Shown here: piece by piece, positions 61,701 to 64,000 of the stretch
How positions within the stretch are numbered: position 1 is the first letter of the stretch
How the letters are laid out: each line of letters opens with the position of its first letter
Assembly (NCBI GenBank): GCA_027574665.1
Contig: CM050690.1
Coordinates: 38,416,665 to 38,480,664 of the forward strand
Length of the DNA stretch: 64,000 nucleotides
From: Rhynochetos jubatus
Taxonomy: Eukaryota; Chordata; Aves; Eurypygiformes; Rhynochetidae
Direction of reading: 5' to 3'
Translations under genes and position numbers: made by a program
Notes under the pieces: model-generated
What the model was told of the DNA's origin: nothing
Databases searched by the model: none
Seen by the model: the letters and a program-made list of their open reading frames with translations, nothing else

Positions 61701-64000
61701 AGTATTACAAAATGTTGTGATGCAGGACTCATCAGTTTGCCGTTTGTCTCTGATAAACAGAAAGGAACAGTCTTTGTAACAAAGACTGAATGAATGATTT
61801 GTTTATGTATGTGAACCTGCTTTCAGTCTTTAAACATGTAATTGACTACGACATTCTGCTTCAAGTTATTTAATAGTAGAGTTTGGCATCTTCATTAGGG
61901 TTTTTCCTCCTCCCTCAAAGTGTCCTGGAACAAAGGAGAGAGCGCACGAGTTTCCGTGTAACCAGTCAGAAATCTTGGGTTTAGGGTAATACAGGCAGAT
62001 AAGCCTGTGTGCATATTAATAAGGTGGTGTCTGTACCGCTCCTCACTCGTATTAATGCTAACGACCAGTAGTGCCCAGGAAGAAGACAAATGCTGTTTTT
62101 CCCTAGTTAAAAGAGAGCAGTAATACTTTTGGATGCCTTGAAGCACATGCTGTATTTCTAACTTTGCTTTTTCAGAATTACCTTCTGTTTCTATCAGCCA
62201 TGAATGTAATTGTTCTCCAAGGAGAGGGAAATGGTATTTTATATGAGAAGGGATCTGGGCACCATCTCTCCTTGAGGGTGCTCAGCACTTGTGGTTGGAA
62301 GCGAGGGATTGCTGTCATTGTAGTTAAGCAGACACAGGTGGCTTGCTGAGCTGCCCAGCTCCTGAGGCTGTATCATGTGAGCAGTGTTTATGTAGACCTG
62401 GCTTGATATAGGTTAGAACTAGCGTAAGTAATTGGTAGATAATGCAGAACAGCATTTAGGGACTTGTGATTAGAGTAAAAAAGAGAGGCTGAGCAGCAGT
62501 CATAAACTACAGCTTATTAGGTGTGTTTTGCCAGACTGCTAGCTGATTACTTTCACCAAGTTATTCTTCAGTTCTTGGAGAGTTAGGGGAATCTCGAGGC
62601 ATTACCCAGGCAGTGTGAAGAGGAAGTGGTAAAAGTAGTGAAAGAAAGAATAGTGGGAAGGAGAAAATGACTGTATTTTTCAGCACAAAAGGAACTTATC
62701 TAAGAAAGGGAAATAAAAAGGAAAAGAATAGACAAATGTGACATATGTTATTCAGCAAATGTAGCTTCCTTGTTTGTCAAAAGACAGCTGGTTTCTGTTC
62801 TGTGAAGCTGTTCCTCAGTCAAGTGGTGCTGTCATAAGCAATGTCAAGTACTTGTTTAGTAAGAGAATAGAATTGACAATTTATTGCTTCTGTTAAAATT
62901 TTCAAAGATTTTGCACTCCTCCTCAAGTAGGTTTATACTTGGTGCAGAGATATTTTAGTACCTGAAAGGTCAGTTTTCCAGTAGAATGTATGTTCAGTTT
63001 GTGTCCAAATACACTTCTTTGAAAGGGTTTCTTTGCTTTATCTTAGGAAATATAATAGTTTCATATAATATCCAGAATTATTTTTATAGCAGAAGCGGTA
63101 ACAGATTGTTTTTCCCCCTTCCAGGTAAAGTTTCACTAATAATTACCGATGAATTAAATTAAAGATGACAGATCTGAATGTCCTGAGCAGGATGACTGTA
63201 GTCTCAGCTGACATTGCTTTTGCAATTACAGTTACGAAGTTAATGCCTTTACAGGTGCTTCTGGAAATGTTCTATGCAGGATTTGTAAGATACACTGGAA
63301 GGAGACTTTCTGTTGTGTCTTTAAGCAGGTCTCACGGCTTCCAGTCACAAACCCAAACAAAAAGGGACACTTAAGCTCTTTTGTCTGTAGAGCAGTGGCA
63401 AGGTACTGCAGGATATATACGCAGGACTGCTGAGTTCTTCTGATATGTGTGAGGCTAGGAAAATAGTCTATATGAAATCTAATTCTTGTTTCTATTTATG
63501 TATTCTGTGCCTTCTTTCTGTAAGGTGCGTGTATCTAGTATGGTCTTCTGCCTTCTCTTTCCTCTTCTGTCTGCTTTTCTGTGTATTTTTCAATTGTTTT
63601 CCTTAACTTTGCGTTGAAATTTTGGAAGGCTTTGAGAGGGTTGTGTGTTTTGTTTATCTTCAACAGTCAAAACTTCCTGAAACATCCAGATTTTGAACTG
63701 AAATGTCCCATAACTTGACATTCTGTATTAAATGTCCTTTTCAAAGACAGCTTAGAAAATAGAAGTAAAATCTGCTGATTTTTTCAGTGGAAGGGATTTG
63801 TAGGTATTAGTTTTCCTGTTGCAAGGAATACTTAATTACACCTTCTGCCAGTCAGGTTTTCTATGTAAGCAAACCTTTGTGTGTTAAGTTTAAATGCTCT
63901 GTCTGTCCACCCAGCACCCTTAGCTTCTGAAGCTTAGACAAACTTGTCTGAATCTGATTGAAACAGGATTGAGTTCATGAAAGCTTCATGAAAATAAACA
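58755..64000 (+). other. PIP5K1B: PIP5K1B intron 11, partial
   Basis: At least 5.2 kb of the last visible intron. It holds a solo LTR at 59791-60354. I searched by eye for the expected C-terminal exon (a serine- and threonine-rich peptide ending in an acidic tail) and did not find it. A strong pyrimidine-CAG acceptor at 63124 leads straight to an in-frame stop. Nothing else was recognised. Confidence 0.8.
59791..60354 (+). mobile_element. Avian ERV-type solo LTR, sense, with CATAA target duplication
   Basis: The left end resembles TGCTGGGTTTAATTAGAG and the right end is ATTAAACCGTGACA. The five bases CATAA occur immediately before (59786-59790) and after (60355-60359). Inside are ACAAGAAGCTGGGAGGGGAC, CCCAAACTGACCAAAGGGAC, a TATA-like CAGTATATA near 60062 and CTTATCTCAACCCACGAGTT. 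No internal viral region is present, so this is a solo LTR left by recombination between two LTRs. Confidence 0.92.

Noticed and set aside
1-64000. A nested single-exon gene (as FAM122A/PABIR1 lies within human PIP5K1B)
   Set aside because: No open frame on either strand resembles it. Introns upstream of the coding region are mostly outside the window, so absence from the locus is not shown.
1-64000. CRISPR arrays, tRNA or rRNA genes, operons
   Set aside because: No spaced identical repeats, cloverleaf-like blocks or rRNA segments were noticed. The gene structure is that of a vertebrate.

Overview
The window is vertebrate nuclear DNA and almost certainly comes from a bird. It is AT-rich and intron-dominated, and it carries many CR1 LINE copies ending in the ATTCTATG-type tail. 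It also carries LTRs of kinds I recognise from memory as abundant in Neoaves. I cannot name the species. No prokaryotic gene, CRISPR array, rRNA or tRNA was seen.

One protein-coding gene fills the window on the + strand: PIP5K1B, phosphatidylinositol-4-phosphate 5-kinase type-1 beta. Eleven coding exons from 3048 to 58754 join into one open frame of 500 codons plus 2 nt. Splice phases agree at every junction. The start codon is inside the window. The last roughly 40 codons and the 3'UTR lie beyond base 64000. The 5' non-coding exons are upstream or unproven. PIP5K1B is Z-linked in chicken, so this is probably Z chromosome, but that is inference.

Layout: 1-3047 is upstream or 5'UTR intron. 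Intron 1 (3117-19310) holds a short antisense CR1 and a near-full-length decayed sense CR1. Intron 2 (19442-30562) holds an LTR, a composite rearranged CR1 and two CR1 tails. Introns 3 and 4 hold no repeat I could name. Intron 5 (36864-47772) holds a CR1 nested inside another CR1, plus a CR1 tail. Introns 6 to 8 are short, and intron 8 uses a GC donor. Intron 9 (51110-57676) holds two antisense LTRs and an antisense CR1. Intron 10 is short. Intron 11 (58755 to the end) holds a solo LTR with a perfect 5-bp target duplication.

The encoded kinase turns PI(4)P into PI(4,5)P2 at the plasma membrane. The glycine-rich loop (GASGS), Lys138, the DLKGS motif, Asp266 (MDYSLL), Asp350 (IID) and the activation-loop Glu362 are all intact, so the gene looks functional. 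I found no evidence for a new biological system. The most useful leads are the GC-AG intron beside the activation-loop exon, a tandem in-frame acceptor at exon 11, and several rearranged or nested retroelements.
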